This document shows positions 41,455 through 49,311 of a DNA stretch of 64,000 bases, in pieces (within the stretch, counting starts at the first letter, position 1; every line of letters starts with the position of its first letter). The translations under genes and the position numbers were made by a program. The stretch comes from UMGS1519 sp050951005 (GTDB taxonomy: Bacteria > Actinomycetota > Coriobacteriia > Coriobacteriales > Eggerthellaceae), in contig JBMNIP010000002.1 of assembly GCA_050951005.1 (NCBI GenBank), positions 620,001 through 684,000 on the forward strand, given 5' to 3'. The notes below the pieces were generated by a model, which saw only the letters and a list, made by a program, of their open reading frames with translations, was not told the origin of the DNA and did not search any database.

Positions 41455-42006
41455 TCAGTTGCTTTCCGGCTTTTCGGAATCCGACAGCTCGGCACCGGGC
41501 TTCATCGTGAGTTTGATGGAGTCGAATCCGCAGAACAGGCGGATGCCACCGAAAACAAGCAGCATGAACAGCGCGCCCATAAGCACGGTCGAACACGACC
41601 AGACCACCGTCTCCTGAACGGGCATCAGCGATGCCACCATGAAGTACAGGAATCCGTAGTTGTTGAAGAAGGTGGGAAGCAGCCCCATCAGGAATGCGAA
41701 TCCGAAGACCATGATACCGACGCCCAATGCGGTGGCGGCAATCGGCGGCATAGATCCCATGAAGCAGGGCACCAACAGCGAGCCCAGATAGGACCACACG
41801 ATTCCCACGATGCCGCTGACCACGATGTTCAGGCAATCGCGGAAGGTCTTCTCCTTGCCGATAAGAAATAGGAGCACCACGAAGAAGCCAGGCCAGCAAG
41901 CGCGGAGCGTGTTGTCCGTGTCGATGCCCAGAAGTGACATGATGGTCAAGCACAAAGGGATCACCAAACCCAGGATAACCGCGATGATGGCATCGTTCTT
42001 CTTCAT
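41455..42006 (-). CDS. Small multi-TM membrane protein
   Basis: A 183-residue integral membrane protein with about five or six hydrophobic segments and a charged C-terminal tail (SDSEKPESN). The shape resembles DUF1097-type proteins, but I cannot confirm this. AGGGAGGAACAA precedes the ATG at 42006. It converges with the ferredoxin-like gene and is divergent from the SDR gene at 42429, in a gap that holds operator C. No conserved catalytic motif is visible. A transporter or channel subunit is possible. Confidence 0.6.
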   Translation of the reverse strand: MKKNDAIIAVILGLVIPLCLTIMSLLGIDTDNTLRACWPGFFVVLLFLIGKEKTFRDCLNIVVSGIVGIVWSYLGSLLVPCFMGSMPPIAATALGVGIMVFGFAFLMGLLPTFFNNYGFLYFMVASLMPVQETVVWSCSTVLMGALFMLLVFGGIRLFCGFDSIKLTMKPGAELSDSEKPESN

Positions 42007-42428
42007 TTGTTCCTCCCTCTGATTGAATCTGCCGGACAGCGCACACCCGCACCCCCATCGCTCAGAGCGGTGCCGATGTCAGCCTGCCAGGCAGGCAACC
42101 ATAGGGAAAGGGTGCGGGAGATATACGTAATGCGCGCGTATCCTAGCACGTCAGGGCGATAGTGCGCTTTCGGCCAAGGCCGCTGCCAGAAGTTGCAAAT
42201 AAGGTCAGCCTATAACCGCCGCCCAGGAGCGCTCCCGCCTTCAGCTGCCCTCCCCATTCCTCCACATTTCACGGGGGGGGATCCATTTCACCGTCCAAAT
42301 GGGACGATTGCAATCCTCAATTGAGGGCGTAACCGCGAAAAAAGAATCTATTGCCCGCTCGGGAGCGCACTTGACTGCGTCTTGCGGTGCTATTGTGACG
42401 GGAAGGACCTAAACCGAAGGAGGATCTC
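42007..42428. promoter_or_regulatory. Divergent gap with operator C and a hairpin
   Basis: This 420-base region holds no gene. A short stem, GCCTGC-CAG-GCAGGC, lies at 42082-42096. Operator C (TGGGACGATT at 42300-42309) has a right half identical to operator B; its left half (CCGTCC) is offset by one base, so the repeat is imperfect. A run of eight or more G residues precedes it near 42272-42280. Confidence 0.5.
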
Positions 42429-43250
42429 ATGAAAGGTGCCAACTGGACCATCCTGGAAACCGGGAAGATGGGCATTCCACGCTTCGACTTGACCGGCAAG
42501 GTCGCCATCGTCACGGGTGCCGGCAGCGAAATCGGCATCGGTCGCGCCATCGCCCGGACGTATGCTGCCTACGGCGCGAAGCTCGTTATCGCCGATATGG
42601 ACGAGAAAGCCGTCCAAGCCCGTAAACAGGAAATAACAGACGAGTCGGGCACCGAGGTCGTGGCCGTGCACTGCGATGTGCGCGACGCCGATGACCGCGA
42701 GAACCTCGTGCAAACCGCGATGGATGAATTCGGACAGATCGACATCCTGGTGAACAACGCCGGCGTCGTCGATCCCAAAGACCGTCTGGCGGTGGATATC
42801 GACGAAGCCGAGTGGGACCGCATCGTGGACACTGACCTGAAAGCGGTGTTCTTCCTGAGCACGCGCGTGGCCAAGGAGATGATCAAACGCGAACGCGGCA
42901 ACATCATCAACCTGGCATCGGTGGTTTCACGGGTCGCCTCCACCCGCATGATGCCCTACATGACCGCGAAAGCCGGCGTGCTGCAGATGACGCGCGGCAT
43001 GGCATTCGAATGGGCGCGCTTCAACATCCGCGCGAACTGCATATGCCCCGGATATATCGATACCAACATGACCCAGGGAACGTTGCATAAGCAGAAGGCC
43101 TACGAGGCCATTACCCGCCCCATCCCGCATAACCGCAAGGTCGGCGACCCGATGGACGTGGCTGCGGCCGCGCTTTTCCTGGCATGCGACTGCTCGGACA
43201 TGGTCAACGGCACCCCGCTCTTCGTCGACGGTGCCCGGTCGGTCTGGTAG
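42429..43250 (+). CDS. Short-chain dehydrogenase/reductase (3-oxoacyl reductase-like)
   Basis: A 273-residue NAD(P)-dependent oxidoreductase of classical type. The cofactor motif is TGAGSEIGIGR at about residues 30-40, NNAG lies near 105, and the catalytic Ser/Tyr/Lys in NLASVVSRVAS and PYMTAKAG. The C-terminal PLFVDGARSVW is standard for the FabG-like group. GGAGGATCTC precedes the ATG at 42429. It is followed after 14 bases by an OFA-type carrier, so the pair forms an operon for import and oxidation or reduction of a small hydroxy- or oxo-acid. Operator C lies 120 bases upstream. Confidence 0.87.
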   Translation: MKGANWTILETGKMGIPRFDLTGKVAIVTGAGSEIGIGRAIARTYAAYGAKLVIADMDEKAVQARKQEITDESGTEVVAVHCDVRDADDRENLVQTAMDEFGQIDILVNNAGVVDPKDRLAVDIDEAEWDRIVDTDLKAVFFLSTRVAKEMIKRERGNIINLASVVSRVASTRMMPYMTAKAGVLQMTRGMAFEWARFNIRANCICPGYIDTNMTQGTLHKQKAYEAITRPIPHNRKVGDPMDVAAAALFLACDCSDMVNGTPLFVDGARSVW

Positions 43251-43264
43251 AACCGGAGAGCACT

Positions 43265-44548
43265 GTGACGCACGATCAACTCGAAAAGCCTCAGAGCAGC
43301 ATACCGGCACAAGAACGGCCGAAAGAAACCGCCGGCCCAGGGCAGCACCGCTATTTCATCTTGATTGCGGCAAGCGTTGCCGCCGGCATGACGGGCGCAA
43401 CGTACATGTGGTCGATCTTCACCACGCCGCTGATGGAAGCGCACGGGTGGCTGTCGACCGAGGTGTCGCTTGCCTATTCTCTCTACTTCGTGATGCAGTT
43501 CCTGATGGGCTTCGTCGCCGGTGCCCTGCAGAAGCGTGCGGGCACCCATGTCCTGACCATCATCGGCGGCATCTCGTATTCCGCAGCATGGATTCTCATG
43601 GGGCACGCCGATTCGCTTCCCATGCTGTACTTCGCATTCAGCTTCCTAGGCGGCGGCGGTGCCGGATTCGCCTACAACGCGGCCGTCTCCACGGCGACCA
43701 AGTGGTTCCCCGACAAAAAGGGCTTCGCCAACGGCCTATGCATCGGCATCACCGGTTTGTTGCCCGTGGTGTTTGCCCCGTTGGGCGACTATCTGCTGGA
43801 AAACTTCGATTTGTCCTCGGCGCTTCTGGCTGTGGGCATGATTCCGCTGGTCCTGTACCTGATCTTCGGATGGTTTGTGAAGGCACCCGCCGACGACTGG
43901 AAACCGGCAGGTTGGGAACCGAGCGAACATGCCGATATCTCTCAGCGCAACGTAACCACCGGCGAGATGGTGAAGACCCCGTTGTTCTGGACAATGCTGC
44001 TGGCATTCGCGTTCTCCGCAAGCTCCGGAAGCATGGTCACCAGCCACGCCTCTGCTATGGGGCAGGCGTTTATCGGACTGACCGCGGCACAGGCAGCATT
44101 GCAGGTAAGCTTGCTTGCCCTGGGGAACTTCCTGGGCCGCTTCGGATTCGGCGCTCTTTCCGACCATATCGGACGTTCGAATACCCTGCTGCTGTCGCTG
44201 GGCATCACGCTGGTCGACATGATCGTCATCTTCCCGTTGGCGCATGATTTCACCACGTTCGCCATTGCCGTCATCCTGGTGGGCATGTGCTACGGCAGCA
44301 CGCTGACGGTAATCCCGTCGCTGTGCGGAGACCTGTTCGGCACCAAGAACTTCGGGCAGAACTACGGCGTGCTGTTCAGCGGCCTTTCGATTGCGAGCAT
44401 CATCGGCCCCATGACGGCTGCAGGCATCGTGGATGCCACGGGCTCGTACACGATGGCACTCGCCTGCGCCTGCGGATTCGCTGTTGTCGGCATCATCATG
44501 GTCCTGGCGATGAAGCATTTCGCCAAGGCATTCCGCACGAAGGATTAA
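43265..44548 (+). CDS. OFA-family MFS transporter (paralogue of 1818 gene)
   Basis: A 427-residue 12-TM carrier with the same motifs as the gene at 1818: ATYMWSIFTTPLMEAHGW, KWFPDKKGFANGLCIG and LLPVVFAPLGDY. The hydrophilic N-terminus of about 30 residues is unlike that of the paralogue. GTG at 43265 follows GGAG with 6 bases; a longer frame inside the SDR gene is not likely. It shares an operon with the SDR. Oxalate/formate-type exchange of a small carboxylate is the family default; the substrate is unknown. Its stop overlaps that of the convergent glycosyltransferase-like gene by three bases. Confidence 0.88.
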   Translation: MTHDQLEKPQSSIPAQERPKETAGPGQHRYFILIAASVAAGMTGATYMWSIFTTPLMEAHGWLSTEVSLAYSLYFVMQFLMGFVAGALQKRAGTHVLTIIGGISYSAAWILMGHADSLPMLYFAFSFLGGGGAGFAYNAAVSTATKWFPDKKGFANGLCIGITGLLPVVFAPLGDYLLENFDLSSALLAVGMIPLVLYLIFGWFVKAPADDWKPAGWEPSEHADISQRNVTTGEMVKTPLFWTMLLAFAFSASSGSMVTSHASAMGQAFIGLTAAQAALQVSLLALGNFLGRFGFGALSDHIGRSNTLLLSLGITLVDMIVIFPLAHDFTTFAIAVILVGMCYGSTLTVIPSLCGDLFGTKNFGQNYGVLFSGLSIASIIGPMTAAGIVDATGSYTMALACACGFAVVGIIMVLAMKHFAKAFRTKD

Positions 44549-46425
44549 CGCGAGTTAAAGGGCGAGCGGATTCCCATACCCATCCTGAACACATGATGTA
44601 CCAGGTGCGGTACGGAATCCTCGCCCAGTTCCTGCAGCCCAAGCTCCTTGAGCTTGGGCATGTTGCCATCCTGCAAGGCAAATTTAACGAACTGCCCGGC
44701 GCCTTGCTTTCCGAACAGCCCCTTTATAAGAGGGAGCGCGTGTTTGTCCTTTCCGACCACGTGCACGTGCGGCGCGGTCACCGCATCCAGAAACTGCTGG
44801 AGGAAACCGTAGGCGTCGGGCAGATTTCCTCGCGCGAATTCGGCACGCGACAGGTTGTACGCATACGAGGACGGTGCGAGGATGGGCCCATCGAAATCGG
44901 CCAGGGCCTGGTAGCGCCGCTTATCGCAGAGCCAATCGAAGTAGTAGTCCTGCAGCACCGCATCGGTTGCAAGCCCCTTGCGCGTGTCCTCGTCGGCAAA
45001 GTATGCATCGTACATGGCATTCCAGCGGCGTTTTGCACGCTGCAGCAGGTCAAGGTAGACATCGAAGTAGTCGATCATCTGCGGGTCCTCGGATGCGAAG
45101 GAGCGCTCGAAATACGCCGTGAAGCCTGACAGGTCGAACGGGCAGGCCAGGCAACGGTTTGCATACACCCGCTCCTGCATCCATTCGTTCAACTGGACCA
45201 GATAGTGATGGCGCCCCAGCGCATGCGGACCTAGACGGTCCTCGGTCTCTATCGCATCGATGCCCGCCGCAAATTCGTCATAGCTCAACGCGAAGGGATG
45301 ACACCATTGGCGCCCCTCGACGGTATGCTTGCGGTAGGCCAGCCTGATGGTATGGATGACCCGCTCGATGCACGGCGTGTCGCCGTGGTACACCTCGCGC
45401 TCCAGATAGGCGGGGTCCACCAAGGTGAACGGAACCTGCTTCTCTTGCAGCTCATGGTAATCATGGACGCAGCCGGTGCCGGCCAGATGCTCCATGGCTT
45501 CGTGCACGCGCTGCAAGCGCACGTCGAACACATCGACGGAATCGAGCCCGCTGATCAAAATCAGCGGCAGATGGTACATGGCCGCATCCAGATACGCCGT
45601 GCTCCATGAGGTGATCATCGCGTCGAAATCACACAGGATATCTTCCAAATGCTGCGGTATGCCGAGTACCCTCAGGTTCTTCGGCGGATTCGACAGGTAA
45701 TCGATTGTTCGCGTTGCCTCGGCATGGGTCGAGCGTCCCTTCAGCTGCCGATAGAAGCGCGGCTTGATAACGAACTCGATCTCGGGGTTGAAGCGTGCAA
45801 TGCATTCGAGCGTGCGCGCCAACTCGCTTTTTCCCTTGTCGCCATATGGATATCCGCCTTGGTCCACGATCAGCACCCGGCGAATCGGGGCAGGATGCGA
45901 CCGGCGATGGGCCACCAGCTTGTCGTACTGCGGGTTGCCAACGGCCACCATGTTGTAGGCAAGCCCGTTGCGATGCATCTCATCGAACTTATCTCGTCCC
46001 AAACACAGCAGCAGGTCGGGATACTCGCGCATGACCACCGACGAGAACAACGTGGCGAACGACACGATCAGCAACCCGCGGCGCCGGATCTCCGTCACCA
46101 GCGATTGCAGACCATACATGCGTACCGGCGGCATGACGACTACATCCACAGATGCCAGGTCCGCTCCCGTAACCTGGCCTGCTTCGATCGGCTTCACCCC
46201 GCAGTCGGCGAAAGGATACAGGTTCGCCGAATCATCCGTGCTGGCGGCTACCAGCAGCACCCGGCATCCCCGTGCCAGAAGCGCCGGAATCAGCGCCGCC
46301 ATCGGCTGGTTCATGGAATCGTACGCTGCCAGGAACAGGAAGGTCCCCGGCTCCTTCGGCCGCGCAGGCAGCTGGGACGGCACCTGCAACGCCCTGATAT
46401 GCGGCCGTGGTCGGAAAAGGCCCAT
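44545..46425 (-). CDS. GT-B-like protein of the nonulosonate locus
   Basis: A 626-residue soluble protein. The N-terminal half (residues 20-330) has alternating beta/alpha segments of the GT-B type, with FVIKPRFYRQ and MITSWSTAYLDAAMYHLPLILISG, the latter like the nucleotide-binding segment of CDP-glycerol-type and sialyl-type transferases. The C-terminal half is helical and has no clear motif. The ATG at 46425 lies 2 bases after the stop of the NeuA-HAD gene, so the genes are coupled. It ends the leftward locus. It may transfer the activated nonulosonic acid or build the acceptor; the exact reaction is not readable. Confidence 0.65.
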   Translation of the reverse strand: MGLFRPRPHIRALQVPSQLPARPKEPGTFLFLAAYDSMNQPMAALIPALLARGCRVLLVAASTDDSANLYPFADCGVKPIEAGQVTGADLASVDVVVMPPVRMYGLQSLVTEIRRRGLLIVSFATLFSSVVMREYPDLLLCLGRDKFDEMHRNGLAYNMVAVGNPQYDKLVAHRRSHPAPIRRVLIVDQGGYPYGDKGKSELARTLECIARFNPEIEFVIKPRFYRQLKGRSTHAEATRTIDYLSNPPKNLRVLGIPQHLEDILCDFDAMITSWSTAYLDAAMYHLPLILISGLDSVDVFDVRLQRVHEAMEHLAGTGCVHDYHELQEKQVPFTLVDPAYLEREVYHGDTPCIERVIHTIRLAYRKHTVEGRQWCHPFALSYDEFAAGIDAIETEDRLGPHALGRHHYLVQLNEWMQERVYANRCLACPFDLSGFTAYFERSFASEDPQMIDYFDVYLDLLQRAKRRWNAMYDAYFADEDTRKGLATDAVLQDYYFDWLCDKRRYQALADFDGPILAPSSYAYNLSRAEFARGNLPDAYGFLQQFLDAVTAPHVHVVGKDKHALPLIKGLFGKQGAGQFVKFALQDGNMPKLKELGLQELGEDSVPHLVHHVFRMGMGIRSPFNSR

Positions 46426-46427
46426 GG

Positions 46428-47594
46428 CTACTCGTCCTCGAGCAATTCCTCGGCAGCCGCACGGACCACGCCGCGTCCGCCCACTTGCGCAATCACCACA
46501 TCGGCTGCATGCCGTGCCTGTTCGCAAGCATCTTTCGGCGCAAAGCTCAAGCCGGCAGCCTGCAGCAGCGCCACGTCATTCAGGTCATCGCCCACGTACG
46601 CCACGTTCTCCAGCGAAATGCCTTCCCGCTCGCAGATTGCCTTCGCACGGGACAGCTTGTCCGTGCAACCCATCTCCAGGAAGTCCAATTTGAGCTTTGC
46701 CGCCCGGCGTTCGACCGCCGGCGAGGTCTCGGAAGTCAGGATCCCGCATTTGATGCCGGCTTTGCGCAACAGGCTGAATGCCATGCCGTCGCGGGTGTTG
46801 AATTTCTTCAGCTCGTTGCCCCGTTCGTCGTAGTACATGCCCGCATCGGTCAGGCACCCGTCGCAATCGGACAGGAACACGCGGACGTCCGCCTTCGCCG
46901 TGGCAGCCTGCTTGCTCTTGCGCAGGCGGTTGCGCAAGAGCATCTCGATGATGGGCCAATCCTCGACCTCGTCGATCTCGAACAGGGTATCTTCCGGCAT
47001 GGGAAGCGGGTAGATGGTTCCGGACACGCGGCAACGTGAGGCCAGCAGGGCATCGCGGCCGGTGATGTAGAAGGCCCCGTTCTCCTGCCAGCAGCCCCTG
47101 AATTCCTGACGGCGCGGACGGTGGTTCACGTCGTAGTTGGCAGGCTGCGTGGTACCGTCATCGTTGCGCGTCCAGTAGAAGTGCCCATCGGGCACCACCG
47201 AGATGACGCTGTCGCATTCGGGCTTGCGCATGAGCTCCAAACCGCGCTCCAAATCGTCGGCTTGCAGAAGCGGGCTGGTAGCCTGCACGAACACCACGGT
47301 GTCGAATTCCTGGCTCTCAGCGAATTCGAGCAGCGCGGACTCGGAGCTTGCCGTGTTCGTAGCTGTCTCCGGGCTGCGGCCGATGACCTCCACCTTGGGA
47401 ATCCGCAGCGCCTCGACGGTCTCCTTGATCTTCGGGCTGTCCGTTGCGACATAGACCGCATCGATAGATGGCGCAAGGGAGGCTGCTTGCGCCGTCCAAT
47501 ACACCAGCGGCTTGCCCAGCATCGGCTTGATGTTCTTCAGCGGAATCGATGTGCTTCCGCCCCGCACGGGGATGAATGCAACAGTACGCGCCAC
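46428..47594 (-). CDS. Acylneuraminate cytidylyltransferase fused to HAD phosphatase
   Basis: A 388-residue bifunctional protein. Residues 1 to about 228 are a CMP-sugar synthetase of the NeuA/LegF type (VAFIPVRGGSTSIPLKN with the nucleotide-binding loop, then TDSPKI and VFVQATSPLL). Residues from 238 form a KdsC-type HAD phosphatase (LSDCDGCLTDAGMYY, then GDDLNDVALL). This would activate the nonulosonic acid with CTP and remove a phosphate from the precursor made by NeuB. GTG at 47594 follows AAGGAG. It sits between the CBS-cupin gene and the GT-B-like gene. Confidence 0.9.
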   Translation of the reverse strand: MARTVAFIPVRGGSTSIPLKNIKPMLGKPLVYWTAQAASLAPSIDAVYVATDSPKIKETVEALRIPKVEVIGRSPETATNTASSESALLEFAESQEFDTVVFVQATSPLLQADDLERGLELMRKPECDSVISVVPDGHFYWTRNDDGTTQPANYDVNHRPRRQEFRGCWQENGAFYITGRDALLASRCRVSGTIYPLPMPEDTLFEIDEVEDWPIIEMLLRNRLRKSKQAATAKADVRVFLSDCDGCLTDAGMYYDERGNELKKFNTRDGMAFSLLRKAGIKCGILTSETSPAVERRAAKLKLDFLEMGCTDKLSRAKAICEREGISLENVAYVGDDLNDVALLQAAGLSFAPKDACEQARHAADVVIAQVGGRGVVRAAAEELLEDE

Positions 47595-47610
47595 GTGAAT
47601 GCTCCTTCGC

Positions 47611-48396
47611 TTACTTCTTCGACTTCTCGGACTTCTTGACGCGGCCGTAGCGATCCTCCAGGCGAACGATATCGTCCTCGCCGAAGTAATCGCCGATCTG
47701 CGCCTCCAGGATGACGAGCTGGGAATAGTCCGACGAGTTCGTCATACGGTGCTTGCAGCCGCGGGGGATGAAGATGGTGCTGCCCGCCTGAACGGGAAAG
47801 TGCGAATCTCCCACTTGGGCGACGCCGCGACCGCACACCACGGTCCAGTATTCTTCGCGATGCAGGTGGTACTGCAGGCTCAGCTGAGCTGCCGGGCGAA
47901 TCTGCAGTACCTTGGACTGGTAGTCGTCCTGCAGCACCGTGGTCTTGTAAATGCCCCATGGGCGCTGGAAGATCTCGAAGTCCATCAAATGCTCGTCGAC
48001 ATTCAACAGCTCGTCGAAAGCAGGCAGATCCGCGCACTGGAGAACCAAGCCGTACAGCTGGCCGCGCGTGATGAAGCCCACGGGCTTGCCATCCGCGTCG
48101 AGGAACGGAACGAACGTGATGCCCTCGTTCTTGAAGACCTCCACAAGCTCGTCGACGATGGCTGTATCCGACACGCTGGTGAAATCGCGCCGGTAAGCTT
48201 TGCTATCGACGATCTTCTCATCCAAATCGGCACCGTCGAGCAATTTGCGGCGCACGTCGCCATCGGTCAGCGTGCCGACCATGCGGCCGTCGTCATCGAC
48301 CACAGCCACAAAGCCGCGGCGATTCTTCTCGATGGCCTTCAGGGCGTCGCGCAGGGTTCGGTCCTGCACGATAAGGAAATCCTTGAGTTGGTACAT
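47611..48396 (-). CDS. CBS-domain/cupin fusion of the nonulosonate locus
   Basis: A 261-residue protein. Residues 1-120 hold a tandem CBS pair (LIVQDRTLRDALKAIEKN with TLTDGDVRR, then GITFVPFLDADGKPVGFITRG). Residues 140-250 form a cupin of the mannose-6-phosphate isomerase/ManC C-terminal type with SLQYHLHREEYWTVVCG, IFIPRGCKHRMTN and the metal-binding histidines. CBS domains occur in guanylyl-type nucleotidyltransferases of legionaminate loci, but here no nucleotidyltransferase domain is present. It could be a sugar-nucleotide-responsive regulator or an isomerase. Stop and start spacing (14 bases on each side) shows an operon. Confidence 0.78.
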   Translation of the reverse strand: MYQLKDFLIVQDRTLRDALKAIEKNRRGFVAVVDDDGRMVGTLTDGDVRRKLLDGADLDEKIVDSKAYRRDFTSVSDTAIVDELVEVFKNEGITFVPFLDADGKPVGFITRGQLYGLVLQCADLPAFDELLNVDEHLMDFEIFQRPWGIYKTTVLQDDYQSKVLQIRPAAQLSLQYHLHREEYWTVVCGRGVAQVGDSHFPVQAGSTIFIPRGCKHRMTNSSDYSQLVILEAQIGDYFGEDDIVRLEDRYGRVKKSEKSKK

Positions 48397-48409
48397 GTCC
48401 GACCCGCTC

Positions 48410-49279
48410 CTAGTGCTTGCGGTACTTCAGCTTTTTCCGCTGAACCGCTTCGATGGACAGATATTCCTCGTCCTTGTAGGACAGGCTCTCGGCCACCGCA
48501 TCCAGGTTCCTGCGCAGCTGATGCATCTCGTCGGGCTCCAACGATGCCGCATGGTCGGTTCCCTTCCAGGTCTTGTCCAGAGTGAAGTGGCGCTCGATGA
48601 CCTCAGCCCCCAGCGTATAAGCGGCCAAATCAGGGGCAATGCCCAGATGATGGCCGGAGAAGCCGATCTTCTTCACTTGGTCGCCGTACATCTCCCGCAG
48701 GCGCTTCAGCTCGTACAGGCAGATGTCCTTGTAGGGAACCGGATAGCCCGACGTGCAGGCGAACAGCACCAGGTCCTTGTTGCGGCCATGCTTTTTGAAC
48801 AGATCGATGAGCGCCTGCTCCTCTTCATGGGTGGTCATACCCAGGGACACCTGGATCTCGCCCCCGTAGTTCTCGCACAGCCATTCCAGCATCTCGTAAT
48901 GGTTGTTGCAGGCCGATGGGATCTTGATGAACTCGGGCTCCAGGGAGGCGATCTCCTTAGCCGAGGTCATATCCCATACACTGGTGGAATAGGTGATGCC
49001 GGCTTCCTCGCACCACTTCTTCAACTGGGCATGCTGCTCCACGGTGAACTCCAAGAACTCGCGATGCTCGCCGTAGGTTTTGCCATAGGAGTTCTCGGGA
49101 TGCGGATGCGGAGCGTTGTACTGCTCGGGAGTCAGAAGCTCCTTCGGGCAGCGCTTTTGGAACTTGATGGCATCGGCCTTGCAGTAGCAGGCCGCCGTAT
49201 TGATGAGATCGCGGGCGATGGACATCTGCCCCTTATGGTTGCAGCCCGCCTCAGCGATCAGATAAGCTTTCTCGGTCAT
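48410..49279 (-). CDS. NeuB-type nonulosonic acid synthase lacking the SAF domain
   Basis: A 289-residue enzyme that should condense phosphoenolpyruvate with an N-acetyl-sugar. The barrel motifs are present: IAEAGCNHKGQMSIA, DAIKFQKRCP, IKIPSACNN, and the end KIGFSGHHLG plus VIERHFTLDKTWKGTDHAASLEP. Typical NeuB, LegI and PseI have about 340 residues and a C-terminal SAF (antifreeze-like) domain; that domain is missing here, since the protein ends after the barrel. AAGGAG precedes the ATG at 49279. Without SAF the dimer would need another lid. The precursor could be ManNAc, a legionaminic precursor or a mannose-type sugar. Confidence 0.87.
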   Translation of the reverse strand: MTEKAYLIAEAGCNHKGQMSIARDLINTAACYCKADAIKFQKRCPKELLTPEQYNAPHPHPENSYGKTYGEHREFLEFTVEQHAQLKKWCEEAGITYSTSVWDMTSAKEIASLEPEFIKIPSACNNHYEMLEWLCENYGGEIQVSLGMTTHEEEQALIDLFKKHGRNKDLVLFACTSGYPVPYKDICLYELKRLREMYGDQVKKIGFSGHHLGIAPDLAAYTLGAEVIERHFTLDKTWKGTDHAASLEPDEMHQLRRNLDAVAESLSYKDEEYLSIEAVQRKKLKYRKH

Positions 49280-49311
49280 GTTCACTCCTTTGTTCTTTGA
49301 ACGGTTCCTGT

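Noticed and set aside
45649..46833. 394-residue plus-strand frame across the GT-B-like and NeuA genes
   Set aside because: It runs antisense to two coupled genes and lacks a start signal or any family motif.
48200..49300. 366-residue plus-strand frame antisense to NeuB and the CBS-cupin gene
   Set aside because: NeuB and CBS motifs are unambiguous on the minus strand.
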